Assembly: GCA_002322865.1 (NCBI GenBank)
Contig: DCOH01000024.1
Coordinates: 66,973-73,175, forward strand
Origin: Sphingobacterium sp. UBA1575
GTDB lineage: Bacteria; Bacteroidota; Bacteroidia; Sphingobacteriales; Sphingobacteriaceae
Reading direction: 5' to 3'
Length of the DNA stretch: 6,203 nucleotides
The position numbers and the translations under genes are program-made. Positions 6,165 to 6,203 of the stretch are shown piece after piece. The notes under the pieces were generated by a model. The model was not told where the DNA came from, did no database searches, and saw only the letters and a program-made list of their open reading frames with translations. Position 1 is the stretch's first letter, and every line of letters begins with the position of its first letter.

Positions 6165-6199
6165 GTCATTGCGAGGAGGGTCTGCGTCATTGCGAGGAG
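6165..6199. repeat. Pair of 14-base direct repeats at the right edge, likely start of a dispersed intergenic repeat
   Basis: GTCATTGCGAGGAG occurs at 6165-6178 and again at 6186-6199, a 21-base period, and the second copy runs on into CTTT at the edge. The sequence resembles the CATTGCGAGG... part of palindromic intergenic repeats that I recall from Bacteroidota genomes, whose other half reads roughly CGAAGCAATC. That matching half would lie beyond the window, so the element is seen only in part. Confidence 0.6.
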
Positions 6200-6203
6200 C
6201 TTT

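Overview
The window looks like a stretch of ordinary chromosome from a Bacteroidota bacterium, most likely a Sphingobacteriaceae member such as Sphingobacterium or Pedobacter. Three things point there. The succinate dehydrogenase genes have the sdhC-sdhA-sdhB order with one long cytochrome b subunit and no sdhD. Shine-Dalgarno sequences are essentially absent before the starts, and TAnnTTTG-like -7 boxes occur instead. The protein sequences also resemble that phylum, in particular SdhA, TadA, the CsbD-like protein and the small outer-membrane barrel. The genus is an inference from remembered family resemblance, not a search result.

Left half (1-3469, minus strand): the succinate:quinone oxidoreductase operon, transcribed right to left. 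sdhC (five-helix cytochrome b) is followed by sdhA (FAD subunit) and sdhB (iron-sulfur subunit). sdhB is cut by the left edge after 222 codons, inside its third cysteine cluster. The proteins should form one membrane complex linking succinate oxidation (or fumarate reduction) to the menaquinone pool. The 196-bp region upstream of sdhC (3470-3665) holds a probable -7 box, two short dyads that could be operators, and a long perfect hairpin that probably ends the next gene.

Middle (3666-4253, minus strand): a secreted small beta-barrel protein of unknown function with a clear signal peptide. It is separated by a 72-bp divergent intergenic region from a tight plus-strand cluster (4326-5363). That cluster encodes a CsbD-like small protein, a CsaA-type tRNA-binding protein and the tRNA adenosine deaminase TadA, with gaps of +1 and -1 base, so it is very likely one operon with translational coupling.

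Right end (5364-6203): an intergenic imperfect hairpin, then a manganese-type superoxide dismutase gene with its own candidate promoter and a strong intrinsic terminator. After the stop codon come a three-unit heptamer repeat and, at the window edge, two 14-base direct repeats that look like the start of a dispersed intergenic repeat element. No gap exceeds 300 bases. I see no mobile element, CRISPR array, tRNA, rRNA or clearly new biological system; the items worth a second look are the non-coding structures.
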